From: G965197715 sp965247615 | GTDB lineage: Bacteria > Chloroflexota > Dehalococcoidia > Lucifugimonadales > UBA1127 | Assembly: GCA_965247615.1 (NCBI GenBank) | Contig: OZ252022.1 | Location: 2,542,001 to 2,606,000 of the forward strand | DNA length: 64,000 bases | Reading direction: 5' to 3' | Shown: positions 52,607 to 61,214 of the stretch, piece by piece | Position numbering within the stretch: the first letter of the stretch is position 1 | Layout: each line of letters begins with the position of its first letter | Made by a program: the position numbers and the translations under genes | Notes under the pieces: generated by a model | The model's input: only the letters and a program-made list of their open reading frames with translations | Told to the model about the DNA's origin: nothing | Database searches by the model: none

Positions 52607-53611
52607 ATGCCTTACAAGGTCATCGACGCCCACGGGCACGTGAACGCGCCGCCGCAGCTCTACGCGTACAAGTCGGGGCTGCTGGCGAGCTCGGGTGTTC
52701 ATGGGCAGGGAAGCTCCGGGGTGACGGAGGAGCTCCTGGCGCCCATCGTCAAGCGGCACGTGGAGGGGACGCTGGACAAGGTGGGGACGGACGTGCAGTT
52801 CCTGTCGCCGCGGCCCTTCCAGCTGATGCACTCGGAGAGGCCGGCCAAGATCGTCGATTGGTGGTGCAAGGCGAACAACGACGCCATCGCCATGTCCGTG
52901 AAGCTGGCGCCGGACCGCTACCGGGGGGTGTGCGGGCTGCCTCAGGTGTGGGGGGAGAGTCCCCGGAACTGCCTGGAGGAGCTGGAGCGGTGCGTTGTGG
53001 ATCTGGGATTCGTGGGGTGCATGATCGACCCGGACCCCAGCGAGGGCCAGGACCTTAACGTGCCCACGATGGAGAACGAGTACTGGTACCCGCTCTACGA
53101 GAAGATGGTGGAGCTGGACGTGCCGGCGCTGATGCACACGGCGGCGTGCAAGAGCTCGCGGGAGTCCTACAGCAACCACTTCATCACGGAGGAGAGCATT
53201 CAGGTGCTGGCGATGGCCAACTCCAGGCTATTTGAGGACTTCCCGAACCTGAAGATCATCGTGTGCCACGGCGGCGGGTCGATACCCTACCACATCGGCA
53301 GGTGGCGGGCGACGCGGATCCGGCAGCGGGAGTTCACGGAGACCTTCGACGAGAGCATCAAGAAGCTCTACTACGACACGGTGCTGTACAACCAGGAGTC
53401 GTTGGAGCTGCTGTTCAAGATCATCGGGACGGACCGGTGCATGTTCGGGACGGAGAACCCGGGAACGGGATCGGCGCAGGACCCGGCGACGGGGAAGTGG
53501 CTGGACGACACCAAGCCGGACATCGAGGGCATCTCCTGGCTGACGGAGGAAGACAAGGCCAACGTTTTCGAGAACGTCGCCAGGGCGGCGCACCCGCGCT
53601 TCAAGGACTAG
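52607..53611 (+). CDS. Amidohydrolase 2 family protein (4-oxalomesaconate hydratase/LigJ-like)
   Basis: 334 aa TIM-barrel metal enzyme. IDAHGHV gives the HxH pair; later metal and catalytic residues sit in LMHTAAC, VCHGGG and GTENPG. The closest known type is LigJ, which hydrates 4-oxalomesaconate in the protocatechuate 4,5-cleavage or gallate pathway. The two RraA-type genes that follow would supply the next aldolase step, which supports this. AGGAGG precedes the ATG. Confidence 0.83.
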   Translation: MPYKVIDAHGHVNAPPQLYAYKSGLLASSGVHGQGSSGVTEELLAPIVKRHVEGTLDKVGTDVQFLSPRPFQLMHSERPAKIVDWWCKANNDAIAMSVKLAPDRYRGVCGLPQVWGESPRNCLEELERCVVDLGFVGCMIDPDPSEGQDLNVPTMENEYWYPLYEKMVELDVPALMHTAACKSSRESYSNHFITEESIQVLAMANSRLFEDFPNLKIIVCHGGGSIPYHIGRWRATRIRQREFTETFDESIKKLYYDTVLYNQESLELLFKIIGTDRCMFGTENPGTGSAQDPATGKWLDDTKPDIEGISWLTEEDKANVFENVARAAHPRFKD

Positions 53612-53656
53612 GGGCGGACTCGACGCACCAAGGACACTTCGACAAGGACGAGGCAC

Positions 53657-54313
53657 ATGGCAGACGAACTGGTAGCGCGGTTGGCGAAGCTGGACACGTG
53701 CGCCGTGTCTGACGCCCTGGACCGCTTGGGGCTGAAGGGCTCGGTCATCGGCATCAGGTCGATGACGGTGCCGACGAAAGTGGCGGGGCGCGCGGTCACG
53801 GTGCGGCTGAAGGCCAAGGGCCGGGAGGAGTCGGCGCGGCACCTGGGGACAGCGGCGGTGGTGGCGGCAAACCCGGGCGACGTCATCGTCATCGACCATC
53901 ACGGTCGGGAGGACGTGGCGGGCTGGGGGGGCATCCTGTCCAACGCGGCCAAGGTGAAGGGCGTAGCGGGGGTGGTGATAGACGGGGCGGCCCGGGACAT
54001 CGACGAGAGCCGGGAGCTCGGTCTGCCCGTGTTCGCCAAGGCTGCGGTGCAGATCACTGCGCGGGGACGCATCATCGAGGACTCGTTCAACGAGCCCATC
54101 GAGTTCGCTGGCGTGGCAGTGGAGCCGGGGGACCTGGTCATCGCCGACGGCAGCGGGGTGGTATTCGTGTCGGCGGGGCGGGCGGAGGAGGTGCTGGGGG
54201 CGGCGGAAGAGATCGCGGCGCGAGAGGCGGAGATGACGAAGGCGGTGTTGGCTGGGCAGTCGGTGGTGGAGGTCATGGGGCAGAGCTACGAATCTATGCT
54301 GAGCAGGAGATAA
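53657..54313 (+). CDS. RraA-like 4-hydroxy-4-methyl-2-oxoglutarate/CHA aldolase
   Basis: 218 aa RraA-fold protein. The aldolase motif Gly...DGAARDIDE with Arg-Asp is present, along with NPGDVIVIDHHG and VEPGDLVIADGSGV. RraA homologues with this motif are divalent-metal pyruvate aldolases acting on 4-carboxy-4-hydroxy-2-oxoadipate. It follows the LigJ-like gene by 45 bp. Its stop overlaps the next start (TAATG). Confidence 0.85.
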   Translation: MADELVARLAKLDTCAVSDALDRLGLKGSVIGIRSMTVPTKVAGRAVTVRLKAKGREESARHLGTAAVVAANPGDVIVIDHHGREDVAGWGGILSNAAKVKGVAGVVIDGAARDIDESRELGLPVFAKAAVQITARGRIIEDSFNEPIEFAGVAVEPGDLVIADGSGVVFVSAGRAEEVLGAAEEIAAREAEMTKAVLAGQSVVEVMGQSYESMLSRR

Positions 54314-54963
54314 TGGACGCAAATATAGAAGCATTCAAGGCATTTGGGACAACGACGGTCAGCGACGCCCTGGACCGCCTGGGCATCGACGGCCAGATCC
54401 TGGGGATCCGGCCGCTGGACCGCTCCTCCAGCCTGTGCGGGCGGGCGTTCACGGTGCAGACCATCCCGGTGGACCCCAAGACGCACGGCTCGGTTGGGGA
54501 CTATATCGATGACGTGCCGGCGGGCGGGGTGGTGGTGCTGGACAACGCCGGGCGCATGGACGCGACGGTGTGGGGGGACATCCTGACGACAATGGCGAAC
54601 CTGAAAGGGCTGGGCGGCACGGTGATCCACGGGGTGTGCCGGGACTCGGCGCGGAGCCTGGAGGTGGGCTATCCCATCTTCAGCCGAGGGGTGTACATGC
54701 GCACGGGGAAGGACCGGGTCCAGGCGGAGGGGTACAACGTGCCCGTTTCGGTGGGTGAGATACGGGTGAGGCCCAATGACCTGCTGCTGGGCGACGCCGA
54801 CGGGGTGCTTGTGATACCGCAGGAGCGGGAGAGCGAGGTGCTGGCGGCGGCCAAGGAGATCGAGGAGGCGGAGGACCGCATCCGCGAGGAGATCATGAAG
54901 GGCACGCGGTTGGACGAGGCGCGGCAGAAGTTCCGCTACCACCAGCTGCAGACGCGGGTCTAG
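54313..54963 (+). CDS. RraA-like aldolase, second paralogue
   Basis: 216 aa, clearly paralogous to the gene before it and translationally coupled by a one-base overlap. The metal loop reads HGVCRDSARS, keeping Arg-Asp but with His in place of the first Asp; the end has LGDADGVLVIP. The pair may form a hetero-oligomer or act on different substrates. Confidence 0.84.
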   Translation: MDANIEAFKAFGTTTVSDALDRLGIDGQILGIRPLDRSSSLCGRAFTVQTIPVDPKTHGSVGDYIDDVPAGGVVVLDNAGRMDATVWGDILTTMANLKGLGGTVIHGVCRDSARSLEVGYPIFSRGVYMRTGKDRVQAEGYNVPVSVGEIRVRPNDLLLGDADGVLVIPQERESEVLAAAKEIEEAEDRIREEIMKGTRLDEARQKFRYHQLQTRV

Positions 54964-55018
54964 TCAACGAGGGGCAAGGCCCCCAAATAGAGGCCGACGG
55001 CCACGGCATAGGGAGAAG

Positions 55019-55041
55019 CCCGTCCAGGAGTCCTGGGCGGG
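55019..55041 (+). terminator. Bidirectional terminator-like hairpin
   Basis: CCCGTCCAGG and CCTGGGCGGG pair over ten positions (one G-T) with a short loop, followed by TTTCGCTTT. It lies between the convergent RraA and trehalose-phosphatase genes. Confidence 0.7.
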
Positions 55042-55072
55042 TTTCGCTTTGGGTTGCCGTGCGGGCTGCGGC

Positions 55073-55897
55073 TCAGTGTTGGGCCGAGGGCCGCTGCGGC
55101 GCGGGCAGGGTTTGGGTGATCCACTGCAGGAGCCGGGCGACTTCCGGGACGCCGGATAGGGTGTAGTCCGCCTGCGACCGGACCTCGGCGGTGACCTCCG
55201 GGTTGTCGACGAGTATGGCGAGGCCCTTCACGCGCTCCTCTTTGGCGAGCTTGCGCACGGCCCGGAAGGCGTCGACGTCAGGGAAATCGTCGCCCATGTA
55301 GAGGGTGCCGCGCAAGCCATACTGCTGGGCCAGGGCGGTCACGGCCGTGCCCTTGGTCGCGTCGAGAGGGGGGCGCAGCTCGACGACTCGCCGGGTCTCC
55401 ACCAGATGGAAGGGGCGTGCTGCCGCTTCCTGCTCGATGGCGTGAAGCACTGCGTTGCGGGCGGCGGGGGGGTCCTGCGACTGGGTGTAGTGGAAGACGA
55501 TGCCGACGGTCTTGTCCTCCAGGGTCACGCCGCGGGGGGCCAGGATAGGGGCGAATCGCGCCATGAGGCGGGCGGCGGAGTCGCGGTAGGCCTCGGCGCC
55601 GGGGTGAAGCTCAACGCGGCCGTTCCGCCAGAACTCCAGACCGTGGTTGCCGACGTAGACGAGGCCCGGCACACCCACGAGATCCCTGACGACCTCCAGT
55701 GAGCGGCCGGAGACGACAGCCACGAGCTCAAGGCGCTGGACAAGCTCGGCGAGGAAACGGCGGCATGTCGGGTCGACGCGGGCGCTTTCCGCGGTTGGGG
55801 CGATCTCGGCAAGGACGCCGTCAACGTCGGTAATGAGGCCAAAGGGGCGCGCGTGGAGGGCGTCTTCAAGTGCGTCGAGATGGTCGAACAGGTCCAT
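55073..55897 (-). CDS. otsB: Trehalose-6-phosphate phosphatase
   Basis: 274 aa HAD-superfamily (IIB) phosphatase. The nucleophile loop is D24-V-D26-G, followed by VVSGR, and GDDFPDVDAF closes the active site. It removes phosphate from trehalose-6-phosphate to give trehalose. No trehalose-phosphate synthase gene is in the window. GGGAGG lies 13 bases before the ATG, so the start is a little uncertain. Confidence 0.86.
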   Translation of the reverse strand: MDLFDHLDALEDALHARPFGLITDVDGVLAEIAPTAESARVDPTCRRFLAELVQRLELVAVVSGRSLEVVRDLVGVPGLVYVGNHGLEFWRNGRVELHPGAEAYRDSAARLMARFAPILAPRGVTLEDKTVGIVFHYTQSQDPPAARNAVLHAIEQEAAARPFHLVETRRVVELRPPLDATKGTAVTALAQQYGLRGTLYMGDDFPDVDAFRAVRKLAKEERVKGLAILVDNPEVTAEVRSQADYTLSGVPEVARLLQWITQTLPAPQRPSAQH

Positions 55898-55973
55898 GTG
55901 CTGGGAAATGCCTCCCGGAAGGTGCGGGCAAGCCGGTCACGGGGAGCGCGCCCTGGCATTGGCGGGCAGGGTG

Positions 55974-58094
55974 CTAGTACTCGCGGATCCAGCCGCGGCT
56001 GTCGTGCACAGTGAAGCTGACGGAGTTGGTGGAGAGGATTTCGCCCGTGTAAGAGCTGAGCTGGATCTCTACGGTGTACGCACCCTCGCGGGCGTCGACG
56101 GGCACCTTCCAGGTCCGGTGGGGCCTCACGGGGTCACCCATGACTACGACGGAATCCGACTCCACGTTGGTGATGCCGCTCCACTGCTCCAAGGTCACGC
56201 CGTCCGGGTCCAAGACGCGGAGGATCCAAGTGAGACTGGAGAGGTGATCCATGAGGTCGTTGATGATGCTGAGGCCGATGTTGACCCACTGCCCCTGGGA
56301 GACGATGTCCTCGCGGATATCCAGCGAACCCAGCAGGGGTTGATAGGCGCGCTTGAGGATGTAGTAGCCCAGCTTCGGCTCCCGGTGGGCGTCCACGACC
56401 GACCAGGTGATGGAAGGCCAGCAGTCGACGAACATGAACTGGAAGAGCCCGGTGATGGGCTGGTACTTGATGCGACGATAGCTCTCCACGGCAAATTGGA
56501 GGAGACGGGCCTGGTATTCCTGGCTGTTGCGCATGAAGGTCTCGATGTCCGGACCCATCTCAACTTTGGCGACGTGAAACATCTCGTGGAAGGCGAAGCA
56601 GTGATAGGCCCAATCTTCCCAGTTGGGGGGAAAGAGCTTGCCATCGGGAAACATTTCACGGAGCAGGTCCAGGGAGGGCAGAGCCTGGGCGCCGAACTCA
56701 GTGACGAGGGGTTCGGCAGGGGTCTCGCGGTACTCAAGGTAGGAGCCATAGTACCAGCCGGGGTAGGTGTGGTCTTCCCCGGTGGAGGCTTTCCAGACGA
56801 TGCGGGAGGCGTCGAGCTGGAGCACGGCGCTGGCGAGCATGGGGTCGAGGGTCTGGAGGTTGCGGTGGGGCTCGTTCTGGCAGGCCCAGATAATGATCGA
56901 GGGATGGTTGTAGAGGAGGCGGACCATGTCCTGGATCTGGGTGATGGCGGTATCGGCGAACTTGTCGTCGTCGTCATAGACCCATTGGAGGGCGAAGTCC
57001 TGCCAGACAGCGATGCCGGCCTCATCGAGGGCGTCGTAGAGCTCGGCGCGGTTGACGTGGGCGTGGATGCGAACCGCGTTGACGTTGGCTTCCTTGAGGA
57101 GCTTGATGTCCTGGTCAATGCGCTCCTTGGTGTACTCGCTGAGCCAGAGGGCGGGGATGAAGTTGGTGCCCCTGGGGAAGATGCGCTGGCGGTTGAGGTA
57201 CCAGACGCCGTCCGTGTCGATCTTGAACTCACGAATGCCGGAGCGCACTTCCATGCGGTCGAGGAGGTCGCCGTCCCTGCGAAGCTCCAGCTCGACGACG
57301 TAGAAGTTCTGGGGGCCGCGGTCCCAGGTCCACCAGAGCTGGGGTTGCTCGATGGTCTCGATGAAGATTTGGGCGTTCGGGCCTGGGTTGAGGCGCAGGA
57401 CGCGCTCTTCATCCACGACAAGTGTTCGACCGGACTCGCCAATGTGATAGATGCGCAGGAGGGCCCGAATCTCCTCGGTGGCGGGAGAGACGACGACGGC
57501 GTTGACCTGGAGGCGGGCGACCTGACGGGAGAGGAGGACCGGGGTGACCTGAAGCTGGTGAACGTGGGTGGCGTGGCCGATAACGACATCGACGGTGTTC
57601 CAGATGCCGCCGGTGTTGCCGTCCTGGCCCATCTGTGGGTGCCACGCGCCGGGGCGGCAGTCGCTCATGTTGAGGATGCCCTTGATGAGGCGCTTGCGGT
57701 GGGGCCAGGTGTCGGCATCTTCGTTGGGGGAGATGACCTCGACGAGAAGGGTGTTTTCCTCCTGGACAAGCTCCGTCACGTCGAAGACGAAGGTCTGAAA
57801 GTAGCCTTCGTGGTAACCGACGAACCTCCCGTTGAGCCAGACCTCGGCGAAGTAGTCGACGCCGTGAAAGCGGAGGTGGGCCACTTGGTCTGCGGCCAAC
57901 TGGGGCAGGGAGAAGGTGGTCAGGTACCAGACGTTGCCGGCGTAGTTGGGGAGGCCAGCGACGTGCCAGTTGGAGGGAACGTGGATTTCCTGCCAGGGCT
58001 CGCCGGGCTGCTCGCCAAGGAGAGCCTCTGAAGCGCAGCTGTATTTCCAGACGCCGCTGAGGTCAATTGTCTGCCGCGGGCCAGCTTCCTCCAT
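55974..58094 (-). CDS. Glycoside hydrolase family 2 (beta-mannosidase/beta-galactosidase-like)
   Basis: 706 aa. An N-terminal sugar-binding jelly roll (ETIDLSGVWKY-type start, YFAEVWLNGRFVGYHEGYF), an immunoglobulin-like domain, and a TIM barrel follow in GH2 order. The acid/base Glu is in CQNEPHRN and the nucleophile Glu in VTEFGAQ. It probably cleaves beta-mannosides or a similar beta-glycoside; no signal peptide is present. The ATG at 58094 has GGAAGGG upstream. Upstream residues are not conserved-looking. Confidence 0.86.
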   Translation of the reverse strand: MEEAGPRQTIDLSGVWKYSCASEALLGEQPGEPWQEIHVPSNWHVAGLPNYAGNVWYLTTFSLPQLAADQVAHLRFHGVDYFAEVWLNGRFVGYHEGYFQTFVFDVTELVQEENTLLVEVISPNEDADTWPHRKRLIKGILNMSDCRPGAWHPQMGQDGNTGGIWNTVDVVIGHATHVHQLQVTPVLLSRQVARLQVNAVVVSPATEEIRALLRIYHIGESGRTLVVDEERVLRLNPGPNAQIFIETIEQPQLWWTWDRGPQNFYVVELELRRDGDLLDRMEVRSGIREFKIDTDGVWYLNRQRIFPRGTNFIPALWLSEYTKERIDQDIKLLKEANVNAVRIHAHVNRAELYDALDEAGIAVWQDFALQWVYDDDDKFADTAITQIQDMVRLLYNHPSIIIWACQNEPHRNLQTLDPMLASAVLQLDASRIVWKASTGEDHTYPGWYYGSYLEYRETPAEPLVTEFGAQALPSLDLLREMFPDGKLFPPNWEDWAYHCFAFHEMFHVAKVEMGPDIETFMRNSQEYQARLLQFAVESYRRIKYQPITGLFQFMFVDCWPSITWSVVDAHREPKLGYYILKRAYQPLLGSLDIREDIVSQGQWVNIGLSIINDLMDHLSSLTWILRVLDPDGVTLEQWSGITNVESDSVVVMGDPVRPHRTWKVPVDAREGAYTVEIQLSSYTGEILSTNSVSFTVHDSRGWIREY

Positions 58095-58422
58095 CCAGGT
58101 CCCTTCCTTTCCTGCGCACTGTGCCGTTGATTGACCGGCAGCCGATGGGCGACGCAGTCGGCGATCTTGGCGAAGCCCTGCCATTGTAATACCTGCAATG
58201 CAAGCGGGGCACCATAGTGCCAACCGGTTTGGAGGCGGTCTGAAACGGGGCGAGGGAGGAAACGGCTTTGCATTGGAGCCTGTCTCATACGTCCACCCCT
58301 TGATATGGACTGTGCAGGGGGGGATGGATTCCCGCGAAGGGAGGAATGCAGGAGACTGGAGACCCGGATGACTCGGCTTTGTGAGACGGGCTCATTGGTG
58401 AAGACATCGCCGGGGCGGAGCG
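58095..58422. other. Intergenic region with a degenerate repeat
   Basis: About 330 bp. At 58327-58350 the stretch TGGATTCCCGCGAAGGGAGGAATG resembles the inverted CATTCCCGCG...GGGAATCCA block, in the orientation opposite to all other copies. No gene is apparent. Confidence 0.45.
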
Positions 58423-60153
58423 CTAGGTCCGCACCAGAACGACTGAGCCCAGGGCCAGGACAAACTGCCAGTGGGGGCCAATGATGTTCAGGGGACCCAG
58501 GAGAATCCCAGCAAGCATGACGATGGACGATGCCATGAGGAGTCCCTGTCCGGGCCACCACTCCCAGCCCAGGCGGGTGAGGAGCTGCACGGACAGGGTT
58601 GCAATCGCCATGCCGATGAGGACGAGGTTCAGGGATAGGGCCCCGTAGACAAGGAGGAGCAGTGCTACAAGGGAGCTGGCAACGGCGGCGATGGGATGGC
58701 CAACGTTGACGCGCGCTATCCTGGCGCGGAGGCCGGGGGGGAGGTCGGCTGCGGGGGCGTCGGCGCGAGTGCCGGTAACGGTGAAGTGGGCCTGGCCTGC
58801 AATGAGGTAGGCGGCCAGGGCGAGGGTGGTCTCAAAGGCCAGGGCAGTGTAGAGAGCCAGCGCCCTGGCGGCGTGCTGGAGTGCACTCAGGGGGGACCTG
58901 CGCTTCTCCAGGAGGACTCGTCCCAGGGGTGCGAGGAAGGTTGCGACGCCGAACAGGGCCATGTCCCAGGCCCTGGGGATCCCATGCGCGGGTGAAGTCC
59001 CATCAAGGCCGACGGCGAGACTTCCTTCCACGAGGAGCTGGAGGAGGACGACGCCCAGGACGAAGGGGAGGACGAGGGCGCCCACGGCGCGTCGATGGAT
59101 GTGGAAGAAGAAGTCCAGCTTTTCGGCGAGCTTCAAGCCGCGCGCCATGAGGAAGGAGAGGCCGAACTGCCGGAGGGCTTGACTGTCACCCATGGTCAGG
59201 CGGCCGTGTCGCCGGATGAGGTGGGAGAGGCTGAGCGGGAATCCCTCTCCACAGAGGATGTCGGGGGCGAAGAGGCCGAAGTAGCCCGCCCTGCGCATGG
59301 CGACGGTGAAGGCCAGATCCTCGGCGACGACCTCCGGGAAGCCGCCGGCGGCGGAGCAAGCCTTTGAGCGGACGATGGCCCCGTGTCCGAGGAAGAGCGG
59401 AAGGCCGAACCTGTTGCGCGGGAGGTTGTTGTACTCCCAGCGGATCTTGGCCTCGTCACTAAAGGCGCGAGCGAAGGAAGAGGAGGGCTGGACGACGGAG
59501 TAGTGATTCGCCTGGACGAAGCCCAGACTTGAGTAGCGGTCGAAGTAGGCGATGCCGGTGCTGAGGAAGTGGGTGGGCAGGATGCCGTCCGAATCCGAGA
59601 CGGCGAAGAAGTCGAAGTCCTGTCCCATGGTGGAGAGGAAGTTGTTGAGGTTGCCCGCCTTGAAGCCGCGCCGGTCTGCTCTGCGGAGCACGGTTGTCGC
59701 CGAAGGGTGCTGCTCGTGGAAGAGGTCGACCTCGCTCTTTGCCTGCTCCGTGCGACTGTCGTCCAGGAGGAATACGTGGAAGCGCGGGTAGTCCTGCCGG
59801 ACGCAGGTGAGGGCCGCCTCCTCGATGAAGTCGTCCGCGGTGGTGTAGAGGAGGGCCACTCTGGGCGGCTCCGCGTTGCCGCTGGGCGCCTGGGCTTCGC
59901 TCTGCGATTTCCTTCTTCGCCGCTCGATGAGCGTGAACAGGATCACGGAATAGTGGTACACGGCGTAGACCCAGAAGATGCCCGCTCCCGCGCCCAGCAG
60001 GACGTAGACCACACGGCCGACCAGGGGGTCCGGAAAGGGGACGGTGGAGATGAACCGCAGGGTGAACCAGACGCCTGTTCCGGCCCATACGAGGAACAGG
60101 GTGAGGTACATGGCGTTGCTCTTTGGTGGGCTCGACACGTCCCCTACGCCCAT
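58423..60153 (-). CDS. Membrane glycosyltransferase family 2 (cellulose synthase-like)
   Basis: 576 aa. Two N-terminal spans, a GT2 domain with the D, DxD and ED motifs (VFLLDDSR, VSDSDG, VAEDLAF), a RRHGRLTMGD segment in the position of the QxxRW motif, and about seven C-terminal spans. It is an inverting, processive-type enzyme that makes a cell-surface polysaccharide. No BcsB- or PilZ-type partner is present. The start has no good ribosome site; the ATG at 60111 is an alternative. Confidence 0.82.
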   Translation of the reverse strand: MGVGDVSSPPKSNAMYLTLFLVWAGTGVWFTLRFISTVPFPDPLVGRVVYVLLGAGAGIFWVYAVYHYSVILFTLIERRRRKSQSEAQAPSGNAEPPRVALLYTTADDFIEEAALTCVRQDYPRFHVFLLDDSRTEQAKSEVDLFHEQHPSATTVLRRADRRGFKAGNLNNFLSTMGQDFDFFAVSDSDGILPTHFLSTGIAYFDRYSSLGFVQANHYSVVQPSSSFARAFSDEAKIRWEYNNLPRNRFGLPLFLGHGAIVRSKACSAAGGFPEVVAEDLAFTVAMRRAGYFGLFAPDILCGEGFPLSLSHLIRRHGRLTMGDSQALRQFGLSFLMARGLKLAEKLDFFFHIHRRAVGALVLPFVLGVVLLQLLVEGSLAVGLDGTSPAHGIPRAWDMALFGVATFLAPLGRVLLEKRRSPLSALQHAARALALYTALAFETTLALAAYLIAGQAHFTVTGTRADAPAADLPPGLRARIARVNVGHPIAAVASSLVALLLLVYGALSLNLVLIGMAIATLSVQLLTRLGWEWWPGQGLLMASSIVMLAGILLGPLNIIGPHWQFVLALGSVVLVRT

Positions 60154-60297
60154 CGATAGACTAAGCCCGCGAACCGAAAGCGCGTTGGAAGAATGGGGGC
60201 TCTTCAGCAGGATAGCACAAGCGGCGCCGGCGGCTCTTACGCGGCGGCAGGCGGAGATGGGGGCCGGACGCCTGGGGGCTGGGGCCGGGGGACCGGC

Positions 60298-61041
60298 TCA
60301 GTAGTAGTCGACGCCGCCGTTGACGTGCAGGGTTTGGCCGGTGATGTAGCTGGAGTCCTCTGAGACGAGAAACAGGCACGCGGAGGCGATCTCGTCGGAG
60401 GTGCCCTGCCGCCCGAGGGGAACGCCCTGGGCCGAAGGGGCGCCCCTGGGATACCAGGACAGGTCCCGGGTGGTATCGATGCTGCCGGGGGAGATGACGT
60501 TGGCGCGAATGTTGTGGGGGCCGAACTCGGTGGCCAAGCCGCGCGCGAGCCCGGTCAGGGCGAGCTTGGCAGCGGAGACGTGGGCGCGCTGTGGGCCGCC
60601 GCGATGGGCGCCGTCCCCCGAGAGGAAGATGATGCGGCCGAAGCTGCGCTCCACCATGGACGGGATGACGGCCTGGGTGCAGTAGATGGCGCCGTCCAGG
60701 ATGACGCCGCGGACACGCTCCCAATCCGCCCACGGGAACTGGGCGAAGGGCATGGAGGGGCGTATGGCGGCGTTGTTGACGAGGATGTCGATCCTGCCGA
60801 ACCTCTGCATGGCGTCGGACACCATGCGGTCGACCTGCCCCCGGTCCGACACGTCCGCAAGAGCGGGCATGGCGTCCACGCCGAGGGCGCGGACCTCGGC
60901 GGCGACGGCCTCGACCTCCTCGGCGTTGCCGCGGGCGTTGACGACCACGTTGGCGCCCTCAGCGGCGAACTTGAGCGCTGTGGCCCTGCCGATGTTCCGG
61001 CCGGCGCCCGTGACGAGGGCCACGCGACCTTCCAGCTTCAT
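60298..61041 (-). CDS. SDR family protein without the catalytic Tyr
   Basis: 247 aa. The fold and cofactor motif (TGAGRNIGR), NNAA, IFLSG and the GG near the end are normal. In the active-site YxxxK the Lys is kept (VSAAK) but the Tyr is Val (GTC codon, checked). The enzyme may be a binder, use another base, or catalyse a different step. The ATG at 61041 follows GGAGG. Confidence 0.84.
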   Translation of the reverse strand: MKLEGRVALVTGAGRNIGRATALKFAAEGANVVVNARGNAEEVEAVAAEVRALGVDAMPALADVSDRGQVDRMVSDAMQRFGRIDILVNNAAIRPSMPFAQFPWADWERVRGVILDGAIYCTQAVIPSMVERSFGRIIFLSGDGAHRGGPQRAHVSAAKLALTGLARGLATEFGPHNIRANVISPGSIDTTRDLSWYPRGAPSAQGVPLGRQGTSDEIASACLFLVSEDSSYITGQTLHVNGGVDYY

Positions 61042-61214
61042 GGTCTGCACCTCCAGGGACTTACTCCAAGCCGGGGAACCGGAGCGGGTTGGCCTCCGGG
61101 GTCCGCCCCCCTTCAGTGCTATGGAGCGCGGGCTATTGTATCATGCAAGGCGCCGGACGGACCGGCGCGGACCACGGCATCCAATAGGGGCCGGGTCCAG
61201 CACAAGGAGGACGT

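Noticed and set aside
55833..58031. 732-codon open frame antisense to the GH2 gene.
   Set aside because: Val/Asp/Glu-rich mirror of the real gene; no start signal or domain.
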